Assembly: GCA_900149785.2 (NCBI GenBank)
Contig: FSSI02000021.1
Coordinates: 12,579 to 76,578 of the forward strand
DNA: 64,000 nucleotides
Direction of reading: 5' to 3'
Source: Sodalinema lacuna_A
Lineage (GTDB): Bacteria; Cyanobacteriota; Cyanobacteriia; Cyanobacteriales; Geitlerinemataceae
Shown here: piece after piece, positions 26,617-36,228 of the stretch
Position numbering within the stretch: position 1 is the first letter of the stretch
Layout of the letters: each line of letters opens with the position of its first letter
The notes under the pieces: model-generated
Told to the model about the DNA's origin: nothing
What the model saw: only the letters and a program-made list of their open reading frames with translations
Databases searched by the model: none
Program-made: the position numbers and the translations under genes

Positions 26617-27078
26617 CTGGCAATTTCTAGCTTTATCCCACCCCGTGGGAAGACCGATAAACGGTCTCAACAGTAGCCTCATCCACGTGATGTTCAGCAA
26701 CTCCTCTGACCTAGGGTGATATCAGAGTGAGGCTTGGGCGATCGCGCCTCTCATCTCAACCCTTGGGAACGCGATCTCTAGCCGTGGCCCGTTGGCTGTG
26801 GGGAAACTCCCCGAACGTCATCGTGTCCATTCAACGGATGTCCTTTGTTATCGGCGGTCATGCCGATCTTCTCTGTCATGAGTGCGATCGCCCTTCCGCC
26901 CCGATTCTTCATGGGAACACTCACCCCTATCGCTAACACCGCTTACCCGACGCACTCAGCATCGATTCAGCAGATGGATGCAAAAACCCCCCAGTGCTAA
27001 CACCAGGGGGAAACGGGAGACCCTTCTCTCGTTGTCAAGTCTTACAGGTTTGAAGGGCCTAGATCTCAAAAGGGATGT
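26617..27078. other. Intergenic region before ugd terminator
   Basis: No credible coding sequence; short open frames lack ribosome-binding sites and family features. It contains a small AGACCG/CGGTCT hairpin near 26653-26669, HIP1 octamers, and the ugd terminator at 26982-27010. Confidence 0.6.
26982..27010 (-). terminator. Rho-independent terminator of ugd
   Basis: On the minus strand, a G/C hairpin (CCCCC-x-GTG paired with CAC-xx-GGGGG at 26988-27010, loop CTAA) is followed by five T (26982-26986). It lies 69 bp past the ugd stop codon. Confidence 0.8.
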
Positions 27079-28467
27079 CTAGCGACCAATTCCCACATAG
27101 CGGAAGCCAATGGCCTCTAATTGAGTGCGATCGAGGAAGTTACGACCATCGACCATAATCGGCGTGTGCATCAGACTCGCCATCTTGGTATAGTCGAGTT
27201 CCGCAAACTGCTTCCAATCCGTCACCAAGACCAACGCATCACAACCATCAGCAAGCCGTTCGGGATCCGTCTCCACATAGACCCCCGATAAGCCCGAGCG
27301 TAGGCCCGTTTGCGAGACAATGGGGTCATAAGCCTTAACCTTCGCCCCGAGGCGGTTCAGATTCTCAATTAAGACCAACGAGGGTGCATCCCGCATATCA
27401 TCGGTATCCGGTTTAAACGTTAAGCCTAACAAGCCGACGGTTTTTCCCTTGAGAATCTTCAACTCATGTTGCAGTTTCTCCAACGCCATCAAGCGTTGAC
27501 GTTGGTTCACCTCAACCGCAGACTTGAGCAATTGAGCATCATAGCCATAATCATCAGCCGTGTGAACCAAGGCTGAGACATCTTTCGGGAAACAGGAGCC
27601 ACCCCAGCCAATCCCAGCATTTAAGAACTTATTCCCAATGCGCGAGTCGAGACCAATTCCCTTAGCGACCTGGGTCACATCGGCGCCGACGCGATCGCAG
27701 ATATTGGCCACCTCGTTAATAAAACTAATCTTGGTCGCCAAAAACGAGTTCGCCGCATACTTAATCATCTCCGCCGAACATAAATCCGTCATCACCACAG
27801 GAACCGGCGGTAGATCCTTCTCTTGCGCCACCTCACGATTGACAATGGGGGCATAGAGTTCCTGCATCATCGTCAAAGCGCGATCGCTATTACTTCCCAA
27901 GACAATGCGATCGGGGTTAAAGGTGTCATACACCGCCGACCCCTCCCGCAGAAACTCAGGATTACTAACCACATCAAAATCTACCTCGATATGGTTAACC
28001 AAATCTTCCCCAGTTTTTCCTGATCCCACCAGGGCCTTTTCCCGTTCTGCGATTCCATCGAGGACAATCGTGCGAACCCAATCCCCGGACCCAATGGGAA
28101 CCGTCGATTTATTGACAATCACCTTGTAGCCTTGCTTGAGGTGAGCGCCAATTCCCCGGGCCACCGCCTCCACATAGCGGGTATCACTTTCTCCCGTGGG
28201 TAACGGGGGCGTTCCCACCGCAATAAACAAGATATCGCCATGATGGACTCCCGCCTCTAAGTCCGTAGTGAACTCAATGTTGCCACTTTGGATAGCGGCG
28301 GTCATGATTTCGGACAATCCCGGCTCATAAATCGGCGATCGCCCCGCCTTCATGGTTTTGACCTTTTCCTCATTGTTATCGACGCAGATCACCTCATGAC
28401 CGGTGTGAGCCAAACAAGCCCCCGTCACCAAACCCACATAACCTGTACCAATCACACAAACACGCAT
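27079..28467 (-). CDS. ugd: UDP-glucose 6-dehydrogenase
   Basis: 462 residues from ATG 28467 (MRVCVIGTGYVGLVTG); an upstream start would add six residues. N-terminal Rossmann motif GTGYVGLVTGACLA; middle block EMIKYAANSFLATKISFINE; catalytic Cys in GIGWGGSCFPKDV; C-terminal NAD/UDP domain with GLTFKPDTDDMRDAPS. It oxidises UDP-glucose to UDP-glucuronate with 2 NAD+. The next gene upstream on the same strand is a UDP-glucuronate decarboxylase, so the pair makes UDP-glucuronate and then UDP-xylose for exopolysaccharide. It has its own terminator at 26982. Confidence 0.96.
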   Translation of the reverse strand: MRVCVIGTGYVGLVTGACLAHTGHEVICVDNNEEKVKTMKAGRSPIYEPGLSEIMTAAIQSGNIEFTTDLEAGVHHGDILFIAVGTPPLPTGESDTRYVEAVARGIGAHLKQGYKVIVNKSTVPIGSGDWVRTIVLDGIAEREKALVGSGKTGEDLVNHIEVDFDVVSNPEFLREGSAVYDTFNPDRIVLGSNSDRALTMMQELYAPIVNREVAQEKDLPPVPVVMTDLCSAEMIKYAANSFLATKISFINEVANICDRVGADVTQVAKGIGLDSRIGNKFLNAGIGWGGSCFPKDVSALVHTADDYGYDAQLLKSAVEVNQRQRLMALEKLQHELKILKGKTVGLLGLTFKPDTDDMRDAPSLVLIENLNRLGAKVKAYDPIVSQTGLRSGLSGVYVETDPERLADGCDALVLVTDWKQFAELDYTKMASLMHTPIMVDGRNFLDRTQLEAIGFRYVGIGR

Positions 28468-28613
28468 AGCTGTTTTGTCCTTCAACCTTAAAAAACTGTA
28501 AAAAAACGCCGCTACGACCGAGCGTTAGCAAGCTGTCGTCCACTAGCTTAGTCGCAAACTTCAGCTATCCCCAATCTGCGGCTTTTATGTCAACACACCC
28601 GGACAGTCCTAAT

Positions 28614-29549
28614 TTACGCCAAACCAAGGCGATCGCGGAAATCAGCAATAGTCTCCTGCAACCCCTCTTCCAACTCAATGCTCGGCATCCAGCCTAACCA
28701 CTCCTTCGCACGAGTGATATCCGGTTGTCGCTGTTGCGGGTCATCCTGGGGAAGTGGCTCAAACTGAATCTCCACATCTGGGTTAATCAGCCGTTGAATC
28801 GTCTGAGCCAATTGCAAAATGGTGTATTCATTGGGATTGCCAATATTCACCGGCCCAATATGCTCCTCATTGTTCATCAACCGCATCATGCCGTCGATGA
28901 GGTCCGAAACATAGCAAAAACTGCGAGTTTGCAGGCCATCCCCATACACCGTCAGCGGAATCCCGCGCAACGCTTGAACAATAAAATTACTCACCACCCG
29001 TCCATCATTTTCCTGCATTCGCGGTCCGTAGGTGTTGAAAATCCGCATCACCCGAATATCCACATTGTTCTGACGATGGTAGTCAAAGCAGAGGGTTTCA
29101 GCGATGCGCTTCCCTTCGTCGTAACAGGCACGGATCCCAATTGGGTTCACATTGCCCCGATAGGCTTCGGTTTGTGGGTGAACATTAGGGTCTCCATAGA
29201 CTTCTGAGGTTGAGGCCAGCAACAATCGGGCATTGATGCGTTTCGCCAGTCCCAGCATATGCAGCGTTCCCAAAACGCTGGTCTTCACCGTCTTGACCGG
29301 ATTGTACTGATAATGGACGGGAGAGGCGGGACAGGCCAGATGATAAATCTGATCGACTTCAACGCGAATCGGTTCGGTAATATCGTGGCGAATCACCTCG
29401 AAATAAGGAGAATTCATCCATTGCAGGATGTTGTGTTTGTTTCCGGTGAAAAAGTTATCGAGACAAAGGACCTCATGTCCTTGTTCCATCAGGCGATCGA
29501 CGAGGTGGGAACCCAGGAATCCCGCACCACCGGTGACTAATATTCTCAT
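28614..29549 (-). CDS. UDP-glucuronic acid decarboxylase (UDP-xylose synthase)
   Basis: 311 residues from ATG 29549 (MRILVTGGAGFLGSHL). It is an extended short-chain dehydrogenase with GGAGFLG NAD-binding motif, HLACPASPVHYQYNP, STSEVYGDPNVHPQ and the catalytic YDEGKR motif (Tyr-x3-Lys), plus RIFNTYGPRM. The ACYDEGKR and ACPASP signatures are specific for UXS-type decarboxylases rather than epimerases. It converts UDP-glucuronate to UDP-xylose. It precedes ugd by about 146 bp on the same strand, giving consecutive enzymes of one pathway. Confidence 0.93.
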   Translation of the reverse strand: MRILVTGGAGFLGSHLVDRLMEQGHEVLCLDNFFTGNKHNILQWMNSPYFEVIRHDITEPIRVEVDQIYHLACPASPVHYQYNPVKTVKTSVLGTLHMLGLAKRINARLLLASTSEVYGDPNVHPQTEAYRGNVNPIGIRACYDEGKRIAETLCFDYHRQNNVDIRVMRIFNTYGPRMQENDGRVVSNFIVQALRGIPLTVYGDGLQTRSFCYVSDLIDGMMRLMNNEEHIGPVNIGNPNEYTILQLAQTIQRLINPDVEIQFEPLPQDDPQQRQPDITRAKEWLGWMPSIELEEGLQETIADFRDRLGLA

Positions 29550-29646
29550 GAACCACATTGTAGGGAAAACCTGACCTCTACCGTAGCCTGCGATCGCCAA
29601 ACTGTCTAGTTTCTACCTATTTTCCTCAATCTTGAGTGAAACACCG

Positions 29647-30372
29647 TTAAACACCTGAGTCTTTCTCCTCGGCCGGGTCTTCACGCAGCACCTGATACTG
29701 TAAAAACACCTCATTCTCGACCTGCTTGACCTCCAACAAACGTAAACGGGGAGCGCGATCGCGAGTGAATCCCAGCCCATCGACTGGGGTCGGGGCCGCC
29801 GTCCCACCAAAAATATAACCACAGACCGTTAACCGAACTTCATCAATGGCCCCCAACTCAAACAAGGTTGCGATTAGATGGCCGCCCCCCAACACCGCCA
29901 GTCGTTCAATCCCTAAGTCTCGTAATTGGCTCAATCCCGCCTGCAAATCCAGTCCCGTCTCCGACGAATCGACCGTTAATAAGCGGTCAAACCCTGAATG
30001 AGTCTGCCAAAAATTAGCCCCCTCAGTCGTGGTCAGCAGCCAGCGGGGAATCGGTTGGCGAAAAAAGGGTAACGCCGGGTCAAACGTCCCTGACCCGGAA
30101 CAGGCCACTTGCACCGGTTGAGGAGACGTTCCCGCCGCCTCGCGAGCCGCCAAAAGCTGGGGAGATTGAAGACGCATCGCCGTTCCTCCTGAGCGTAGGG
30201 TCGTCCCTCCCATCAAGACTCCATCGGCCGCCGCGACACACTCTTCTAAATGCTGATAATCCACAGAAGACCCAAAGGTGACTCCTGAGCGGCCAACATC
30301 GGAAATTTTGCCATCGGCGGTCATGGCTAAGATCACGGTAGTGTAGGGACGAGCGAGAGGGGAAGTTGACAT
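29647..30372 (-). CDS. RibD C-terminal-type reductase (DHFR-like fold)
   Basis: 241 residues. Seen: YTTVILAMTADGKIS, the VLMGGTTLRSGG block, LLTVDSSETGLDLQAGLSQLRDLGIERLAVLGGG and a C-terminal DEVRLTVCGYIFGG. This is the reductase half of RibD (5-amino-6-ribosylaminouracil 5'-phosphate reductase family) without the deaminase domain. In cyanobacteria such stand-alone proteins may act in riboflavin synthesis or as other NADPH reductases; the specific substrate is not clear. No neighbouring riboflavin gene is present. Confidence 0.8.
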   Translation of the reverse strand: MSTSPLARPYTTVILAMTADGKISDVGRSGVTFGSSVDYQHLEECVAAADGVLMGGTTLRSGGTAMRLQSPQLLAAREAAGTSPQPVQVACSGSGTFDPALPFFRQPIPRWLLTTTEGANFWQTHSGFDRLLTVDSSETGLDLQAGLSQLRDLGIERLAVLGGGHLIATLFELGAIDEVRLTVCGYIFGGTAAPTPVDGLGFTRDRAPRLRLLEVKQVENEVFLQYQVLREDPAEEKDSGV

Positions 30373-30861
30373 AACGCCAGATCATGAGGATGAGAGAGGA
30401 TCTGCGATCGCAGATCTCCTGAATCTTCAACGAGCCTACCGCAAAAACTCTTCAACGCGTACTCTAGGAGCCAATCCCTGACCCGCTTGAGTGATCCCTG
30501 TCAGGGGTGTCGTGCCAAAGCCCTCTAGGGTTAAACTCGGGACAATCCATTATCGATTCCGTTAAGATTCTTGTCTTGCGTAGTTTTAACCAATTCTCCC
30601 TTCTGTGTCCGTCAAAAGACCCGCTATCCTAGAAGGGGGACTCTCGATGGTTGGCTCATCATGGCTGTGGACTCAGCTGCGATCGCGATCGCTTAACCGA
30701 CGTCGTGCCTCTCTACCGGCCAGTTACCGTGCGTTAAACTCAAAACTCAGACGTTATATCATCGGGGTGTCTGCACCGACCCAGCTCTTGATCGTAACCA
30801 TCTCCAACCCTTCGCCAGCCGCTGTTCCGCTGTACTTTCTGCCTCTGCACCTCGTGTCGCT
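30373..30861. other. Intergenic / leader region of hybrid kinase
   Basis: Upstream of both the RibD-like gene and the kinase. It contains a perfect 7-bp inverted repeat CCCTGAC/GTCAGGG (30476-30506) and an 89-codon GTG-started open frame (30605-30874) overlapping the kinase start by 13 bases, for which I see no family or good ribosome-binding site. No clear promoter assigned. Confidence 0.5.
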
Positions 30862-33800
30862 ATGCGTCAATTGATGCGTCAACTCAACGGTCGTCGCTTG
30901 CCCATCGCCGCCAAGTTAACGGCCACGATCGCCCTGTCAGCGATGATCAGCGTCAGTAGTGTGACGCTGTTTTCACTTCATCGTCAACGACGGGTTTACC
31001 AACAAGAACTCGAAGCCCAGGCAACGCTAGTCCTAAACATGGTGTCACGGCTCGCGGCGGACTCTCTCACGGCACAGACCGAGACCACGGGCGACATGGA
31101 ACAGTCAGAAGAGCAACTGCGACAGTTGCTTGAAGTGCTTGATGTAGAGGACAGCCTGACCAGCGTTGTGATTTATGACGAGAACGGTCAACTGCTGTTA
31201 ACCCTACACCCCGAGGAGATGACCCAGCGCGATCGCGACTTTGGGGAGACGATCTTAGCCAGTGGAACCCCCGTCTTTGAGTGGGAGCGCCAACGTCTTC
31301 GTTCGGGCAAAACGATCGCCTCAGGGGCGCAAACCGTCGGCGCAGTCGAGTTAGAGTTCTCCATTACCGGCTTCCGTAACCGTCTCGACAACACCCGCAA
31401 CAGTGCGATTTTGCTCGGAGTCTTATTTACGGCGGGAGGCTTGGTGGCGGCCTTATGGGTGGGCCGTTCCATCGGTCGCCCCCTCCACGAACTGGCCCGG
31501 GCCACTCAATGGGTGGCCGAAGGGGAGTTCGATCGCGCTATGGACAACGACAGTGCTATCCAACAGTACCGCAGCCGTCCTGATGAAATTGGTGGTCTGG
31601 CCCTGGCCTTTGCCCGCATGACCTCGCAAATTCGGGATATGGTTCTCTATCTCGAACAACGGGCCGACCAAGTTCAAAAAAGTGAACTTAAAAATCAAGC
31701 TCTCCTCGAAGCCATCCCCGATACTATGTTTCGGCTGCGAACCGATGGCACGTATCTCGATGTTCAGGCTGACAAAGACCAACCGTTACTCCTTTCTCGC
31801 AGTGGTTTTTTAGGGAAAAGCCTCTATGAAGTCTTGCCCAAAGAAGTCGCGGATCTCAACCTGCATTATGCCGATTTAGCCCGTCAATCCCGAGAGGTGC
31901 AAATTTTTGAATATGCCCTCGATATTCCCAATCGTAAAACCGGAGAAGTCCGACTTCATAACTTTGAGGCACGAATTGTTACCAGCGGTGAAGATGAAGT
32001 TTTAGCGATCGTTCGAGATATTACTGAGCGGAAGCGTTACGAGGCGGCGATCGAAGCGGAACGACAACAACTGCGGCAAATTGTCACCCAGGCCCCCGTT
32101 GCTATGGCAATGATGGATAGTGAAATGCACTATCTGGCTTATAGTAATACCTGGCTGAGTGATTTTGCCGTCGAACAAGAGTCTCTCATTGGGAAGTCCC
32201 ATTATGAGGTTTTTTCGGATTTACCCGAACGTTGGCGAGTGCTGTATGAACGAGCCTTACAAGGAGAAATTGTTAGCACTCCTGAGGATGTTTGGGAACG
32301 AGACAATGGGGCGGAATTGTATTTACGCTGGGCGATTCATCCTTGGTACACGTCAGATAATGAAGTCGGTGGTGTCGTGATTGCCAGTACCCAAATTAAC
32401 GAACTCGTTCAGGCTCGCGAAGCTGCTTTAGAAACGGCTCGATTAAAGTCTGATTTCTTGGCAAATATGAGTCACGAAATTCGTACCCCCATGAACGGGG
32501 TGTTGGGAATGACGGATTTGTTGATGACGACGGAACTCGACGAAGAACAGCTCGAGTTTACGGAAGCGTTACGCACCAGTGGCGAACATCTTTTGAATTT
32601 AATTAATGACATTTTAGATTTCTCTAAGTTAGAAGCAGAAAAACTGCGCTTAGATCGCCATGATTTTGAGTTACGCTCCTGTTTAAATGACGTTCTCAAT
32701 ATATTTTTAATGCAGTCGAAAGAGAAGGGATTATCCCTGAAGCTGCATATTAACCCCACACTCCCCGAGCAACTATCCGGGGATTCTCGACGACTGCGAC
32801 AGGTCTTAATGAATTTGGTGGGGAATGCCATTAAATTCACAGATAAAGGTTCTGTGGCGATTGGTGTCCGAGCTATTGCGAAAAAGCAAGGGGTTCTCGG
32901 AGATCCCAGTGCAGAAACGGGTCAGCTAGAGACGATTTTAACCCTCCAATTTGCCGTGCGGGATACGGGGATTGGGATTGCGGCTGGCGATCGCAAATAC
33001 CTCTTTCAAGCCTTTTCTCAGGTGGATGCGTCGAGTACCCGTCGCTATGGGGGAACAGGGTTAGGGTTGGCAATTTGTCGTCAGCTTGTCCAGAAAATGG
33101 GCGGACAAATTTGGGTTGAAAGTGAACCGAATCAGGGGTCAACCTTTGTCTTTACGGCTCAGTTTGTCCAGGTGGAGAGTTCAGAACCTCAAGAACGGGA
33201 AACCGTTGACCCAGAACCTCAGACAGCCGTGTTCTCAACCTCCGCCTCGCAACCGGTCTCAGCGACAACATCCACTGACCCATCGCTTGAGTCTCGCGAA
33301 TCTCCTGAACCTGATCTCGCCCCTGATCTCGCCCCTGATCTCGCCCCTGATCTCGCCCCTGATCTCACCTCAGTATCGTCATCGTCAACGTCATCATCAA
33401 CGTCGTTATCAACATCAGACGTTCCGACCTCGACGACCAGCGATCGCTCCGAAACCCCTTCAAGGACTGAGACTGAGACTGAACCTCGCGACCTGAAACG
33501 CTCCTCCTCGCCGCCGGACTCCCAAGCGGCTGGGGGTTCTGTGGCTGGGGGTAAAGTGTTGGTGGTTGAGGATACTCATATCAACCAAAAAGTGGTGATG
33601 AATCAATTGAAGCTACTTGGCTATACCGCCGCCTGTGTTAACAATGGTCAGGAAGCCTTAGATCAGCTTCAGGAACAACCCTTTGATATCGTATTGATGG
33701 ATTGTCAAATGCCGGTCTTAGATGGCTATCGAGCGACTCAACGCTTGCGAAGCTGGGAAAGCGAGGGCGATCGCCATACGGTGGTGGTCGGCTTAACCGC

Positions 33801-34389
33801 TCATGCGATGGAAGGCGATCGCGAAAAATGCCTGGATGCGGGGATGGATGACTATCTCGCCAAACCCGTCACCATGGAAAAACTGAAGTCTGTTTTGGAG
33901 CATTGGATGTCAAAAATTGAGCCCTTAACGTCTGCCAATTCATCGACTATGTCTCATAATGGAAACCGCCCGAATTCTATCGTTCCCCCTTCAGCTTCTA
34001 TGGCAGATTCTCCCCCCTCAAGCTCTGAAATTTATATTGATTGGGATCGTCTTCATGAAGTCTCCGGAGATGATCTCGAGTTCGAGTTAGAACTGCTTGA
34101 CTCATTTATGGAATCGGCCCGAGAGTACGTCGCTGGAGCCAAAGCCGCGTTGGTTGAAGGCGATGTAGAGACGTTTTCGCGCCTGGTGCATCAGATTAAG
34201 GGGGCCAGTGGTAATGTGGGCATCCCCGCGATGATGACTTTGGCCGGACAGCTCAATGAACGCGTTAAACATGAATCTATGAACCCAGAACTGGTGCAGG
34301 AGGCGGTAGCTGGCATGGAACAGCTCAGTCAGATGTTAGATCAAGTCACGGCTGTGATGGGGACGTTGTCCCAAGAACTCGAGGCTTGA
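30862..34389 (+). CDS. Hybrid histidine kinase: sensor-HAMP-PAS-PAS-HisKA-HATPase-REC-HPt
   Basis: 1,175 residues. There are two membrane helices (about 14-36 and 178-202) around a periplasmic sensor domain, then HAMP (about 203-265) and two PAS domains (about 275-395 and 400-520). HisKA follows with phospho-acceptor His538 (NMSHEIRTPMNG), then HATPase (NAIKFT, DTGIGI, GGTGLGLAI). A Ser/Pro/Asp-rich linker includes four APDL repeats. The receiver domain has Asp947 (LMDCQMPVLDGY) and the C-terminal HPt domain His1110 (LVHQIKGASGN). This is an unorthodox ArcB/BarA-like phosphorelay kinase with all relay residues present. No separate response regulator gene is adjacent, so the output partner is unknown. 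Confidence 0.94.
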   Translation: MRQLMRQLNGRRLPIAAKLTATIALSAMISVSSVTLFSLHRQRRVYQQELEAQATLVLNMVSRLAADSLTAQTETTGDMEQSEEQLRQLLEVLDVEDSLTSVVIYDENGQLLLTLHPEEMTQRDRDFGETILASGTPVFEWERQRLRSGKTIASGAQTVGAVELEFSITGFRNRLDNTRNSAILLGVLFTAGGLVAALWVGRSIGRPLHELARATQWVAEGEFDRAMDNDSAIQQYRSRPDEIGGLALAFARMTSQIRDMVLYLEQRADQVQKSELKNQALLEAIPDTMFRLRTDGTYLDVQADKDQPLLLSRSGFLGKSLYEVLPKEVADLNLHYADLARQSREVQIFEYALDIPNRKTGEVRLHNFEARIVTSGEDEVLAIVRDITERKRYEAAIEAERQQLRQIVTQAPVAMAMMDSEMHYLAYSNTWLSDFAVEQESLIGKSHYEVFSDLPERWRVLYERALQGEIVSTPEDVWERDNGAELYLRWAIHPWYTSDNEVGGVVIASTQINELVQAREAALETARLKSDFLANMSHEIRTPMNGVLGMTDLLMTTELDEEQLEFTEALRTSGEHLLNLINDILDFSKLEAEKLRLDRHDFELRSCLNDVLNIFLMQSKEKGLSLKLHINPTLPEQLSGDSRRLRQVLMNLVGNAIKFTDKGSVAIGVRAIAKKQGVLGDPSAETGQLETILTLQFAVRDTGIGIAAGDRKYLFQAFSQVDASSTRRYGGTGLGLAICRQLVQKMGGQIWVESEPNQGSTFVFTAQFVQVESSEPQERETVDPEPQTAVFSTSASQPVSATTSTDPSLESRESPEPDLAPDLAPDLAPDLAPDLTSVSSSSTSSSTSLSTSDVPTSTTSDRSETPSRTETETEPRDLKRSSSPPDSQAAGGSVAGGKVLVVEDTHINQKVVMNQLKLLGYTAACVNNGQEALDQLQEQPFDIVLMDCQMPVLDGYRATQRLRSWESEGDRHTVVVGLTAHAMEGDREKCLDAGMDDYLAKPVTMEKLKSVLEHWMSKIEPLTSANSSTMSHNGNRPNSIVPPSASMADSPPSSSEIYIDWDRLHEVSGDDLEFELELLDSFMESAREYVAGAKAALVEGDVETFSRLVHQIKGASGNVGIPAMMTLAGQLNERVKHESMNPELVQEAVAGMEQLSQMLDQVTAVMGTLSQELEA
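33311..33370. repeat. In-frame 12-bp repeat in kinase linker
   Basis: Four perfect copies of CTGATCTCGCCC (33311-33358) plus a diverged fifth encode repeated Ala-Pro-Asp-Leu in the linker between the kinase and receiver domains. The period is a multiple of three, so copy changes keep the frame. Confidence 0.95.
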
Positions 34390-34416
34390 GAGAACTTGAC
34401 GTTTGAGTGCTTGGCC

Positions 34417-36117
34417 TCAGCCATCGCTGAATAGCTCAGGAGCGCGTTCTTTAAGGGCAGCGTTGAGTTCCCCGAGGCGATCGCGCATCTGAAAATACCA
34501 CTTCGCTCGCTCCTGGGCATGATGCTCTAGGAGACGGTGTTGGGCAACCCACTGATAGGCCCCTTGTCCGAGTTGCTGTCGTAGCGTCGGGCTGACGAGG
34601 AGTTCCCGGAATTTGGCCCCAAAGTCTTCTACGGAGCGATAGAGTAACCCGGTTTTGCCCTCCTGGAGACTGCGTTCATAGACCGTAGGACTCGCCAATA
34701 CAGCCACGCCCTGACCGCCACATTCAACAAATTTGAGGTCAGACTTCATTTTGTTAAATCGAGTGGGTTCTAGGGGCAGCAAAGCGACGGTACTTGAACG
34801 AATGACTTGCTGATAGTTGGCATAGGAACAGAAGGGGGCAAAGGCTTTATGGGGGGTGTTTAGGGCCTCGAAAAATTGGCGATCGTGTAAGACGTTCACG
34901 GAGACGCGATCGCCGAGTTCATCGAGAATCTGGTTGATTGCCCCCATGAGAGGTTTCCAGTCTTCTTCTCGGTTAAGCGCGCCAAAAAAGACCGTCGCTT
35001 GCTCGTAATCCGCATCAGAACGAGGTTGAGGGAGTTGGGCCAGTTGGTTGGCAAAAACTTTGACGTAGGGATTGTACTGTCGTAGGAACTCCGCTAACGG
35101 CTCGGTGGATGTTTGCACACAATGACAACTGCGATAGGAGAAGAAGTTATGATCCGAGGCGCTTTCCCAGCGTAAGGGGTCGTCGTCGATTTCTGAGACA
35201 ATCAGATAGCCACGCTGAAGTAGGTTTTTTTGTTGAGCCAGGGCGGTGTCTGGCTTGAGGAGGGCGCGTTGCCAGATAAACACTTTTTCTTCGTCGGCTT
35301 CGGCGAGGTTGAGAGCCGCACTGTGAGTCGAGGACATGGCCCGCACGCCGGTAATGCGATTGCTGAACTGATCCGGTTCGAGAATCCGTACGCGATCGCA
35401 GGCCAACGGGGCCATCATCAAAGTTTGGATAAACAGCCGCCGTTGAGTTTTTACGCCAGTCAGGATGTATTGATGGCTTTCTGTGAGCAGTTTTAGGCGG
35501 TTGCTATCCACTTTGAGATGTTGGGCCAGGGGTTCGAGTTTGGGGTAGAACTCGGCAAATTCTTTGGGGTTATGGGATAAAATGCGGCCCACCGTTTTCA
35601 CAATCAGGCCCGCTTGGCTGAAGAGCTGCTGCATACTCTCAAGGGTGAAGAAGCGCACATGGGTGCGATCGAGCAGTCCTTCATCTTGATATTCCCATTT
35701 TCCCTGGAGCAGATCTCGTAGAATCGTCCAATGTTGGATATTGGGGATTGAGGCCAAGACATAGCCGCCGGGTTTGAGCCAGGATACCTGGTGATTGAGA
35801 ATGGACCAGGGATCTTGTAGATGTTCTAAGACATCCCCATAGACGAGAGCATCACAGCTTTGAGGGGCGATGTTTAACTGGCTTTCGTCAGATGTTTCGA
35901 CGTTGAAATCGAGGGCGCGATCGAGGCGTTCTGTGGCAATTTTGACGGCTTCGGGGTTGAGTTCTAGGCCAATGTATTCACTGTTAGGATTGTCTTTTTT
36001 GTAGGCGGCTCCCAAGGCTCCGGTTCCACAGCCGACCTCAACAATACGGCCGAGGTTTTTAGGGATGCTATCGAGGAGTTGTTGGTTAATGCGATCGTAG
36101 TAAGCGGGAACCGTCAT
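34417..36117 (-). CDS. Methyltransferase-glycosyltransferase fusion
   Basis: 566 residues. The first ~220 are a class I SAM methyltransferase (VEVGCGTGALGAAYK, YIGLELNPEAV, VYGDVLEHLQDPWSIL, HVRFFTLESM, the UbiG/Methyltransf_23 pattern). The rest resembles a GT-B glycosyltransferase (YLIVSEIDDDP, ATVFFGALNREEDWKPL, SSTVALLPLEPTRFNKMKSD, LKFVECGGQGVAVLASPTVYE). Such fusions occur in polysaccharide and glycan-decoration clusters. It converges with the hybrid kinase 27 bp away and is followed upstream by the ECF transporter genes on the same strand, with about 110 bp between. Confidence 0.85.
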   Translation of the reverse strand: MTVPAYYDRINQQLLDSIPKNLGRIVEVGCGTGALGAAYKKDNPNSEYIGLELNPEAVKIATERLDRALDFNVETSDESQLNIAPQSCDALVYGDVLEHLQDPWSILNHQVSWLKPGGYVLASIPNIQHWTILRDLLQGKWEYQDEGLLDRTHVRFFTLESMQQLFSQAGLIVKTVGRILSHNPKEFAEFYPKLEPLAQHLKVDSNRLKLLTESHQYILTGVKTQRRLFIQTLMMAPLACDRVRILEPDQFSNRITGVRAMSSTHSAALNLAEADEEKVFIWQRALLKPDTALAQQKNLLQRGYLIVSEIDDDPLRWESASDHNFFSYRSCHCVQTSTEPLAEFLRQYNPYVKVFANQLAQLPQPRSDADYEQATVFFGALNREEDWKPLMGAINQILDELGDRVSVNVLHDRQFFEALNTPHKAFAPFCSYANYQQVIRSSTVALLPLEPTRFNKMKSDLKFVECGGQGVAVLASPTVYERSLQEGKTGLLYRSVEDFGAKFRELLVSPTLRQQLGQGAYQWVAQHRLLEHHAQERAKWYFQMRDRLGELNAALKERAPELFSDG

Positions 36118-36228
36118 AGTCTTAGGAAGTTTTAGAAAGAATAGAGCGCAGAGACCGTTGGGTTGGGGTTTATTGGGGGTAGATTCGGGTTAATCGCTCG
36201 GGAACTCGGAAAATCGAGCCAAATTGAG

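Noticed and set aside
30605..30874. 89-codon GTG open frame before the hybrid kinase
   Set aside because: No good ribosome-binding site, no recognisable family; it overlaps the kinase start and has the composition of a leader region. Left as unproven.
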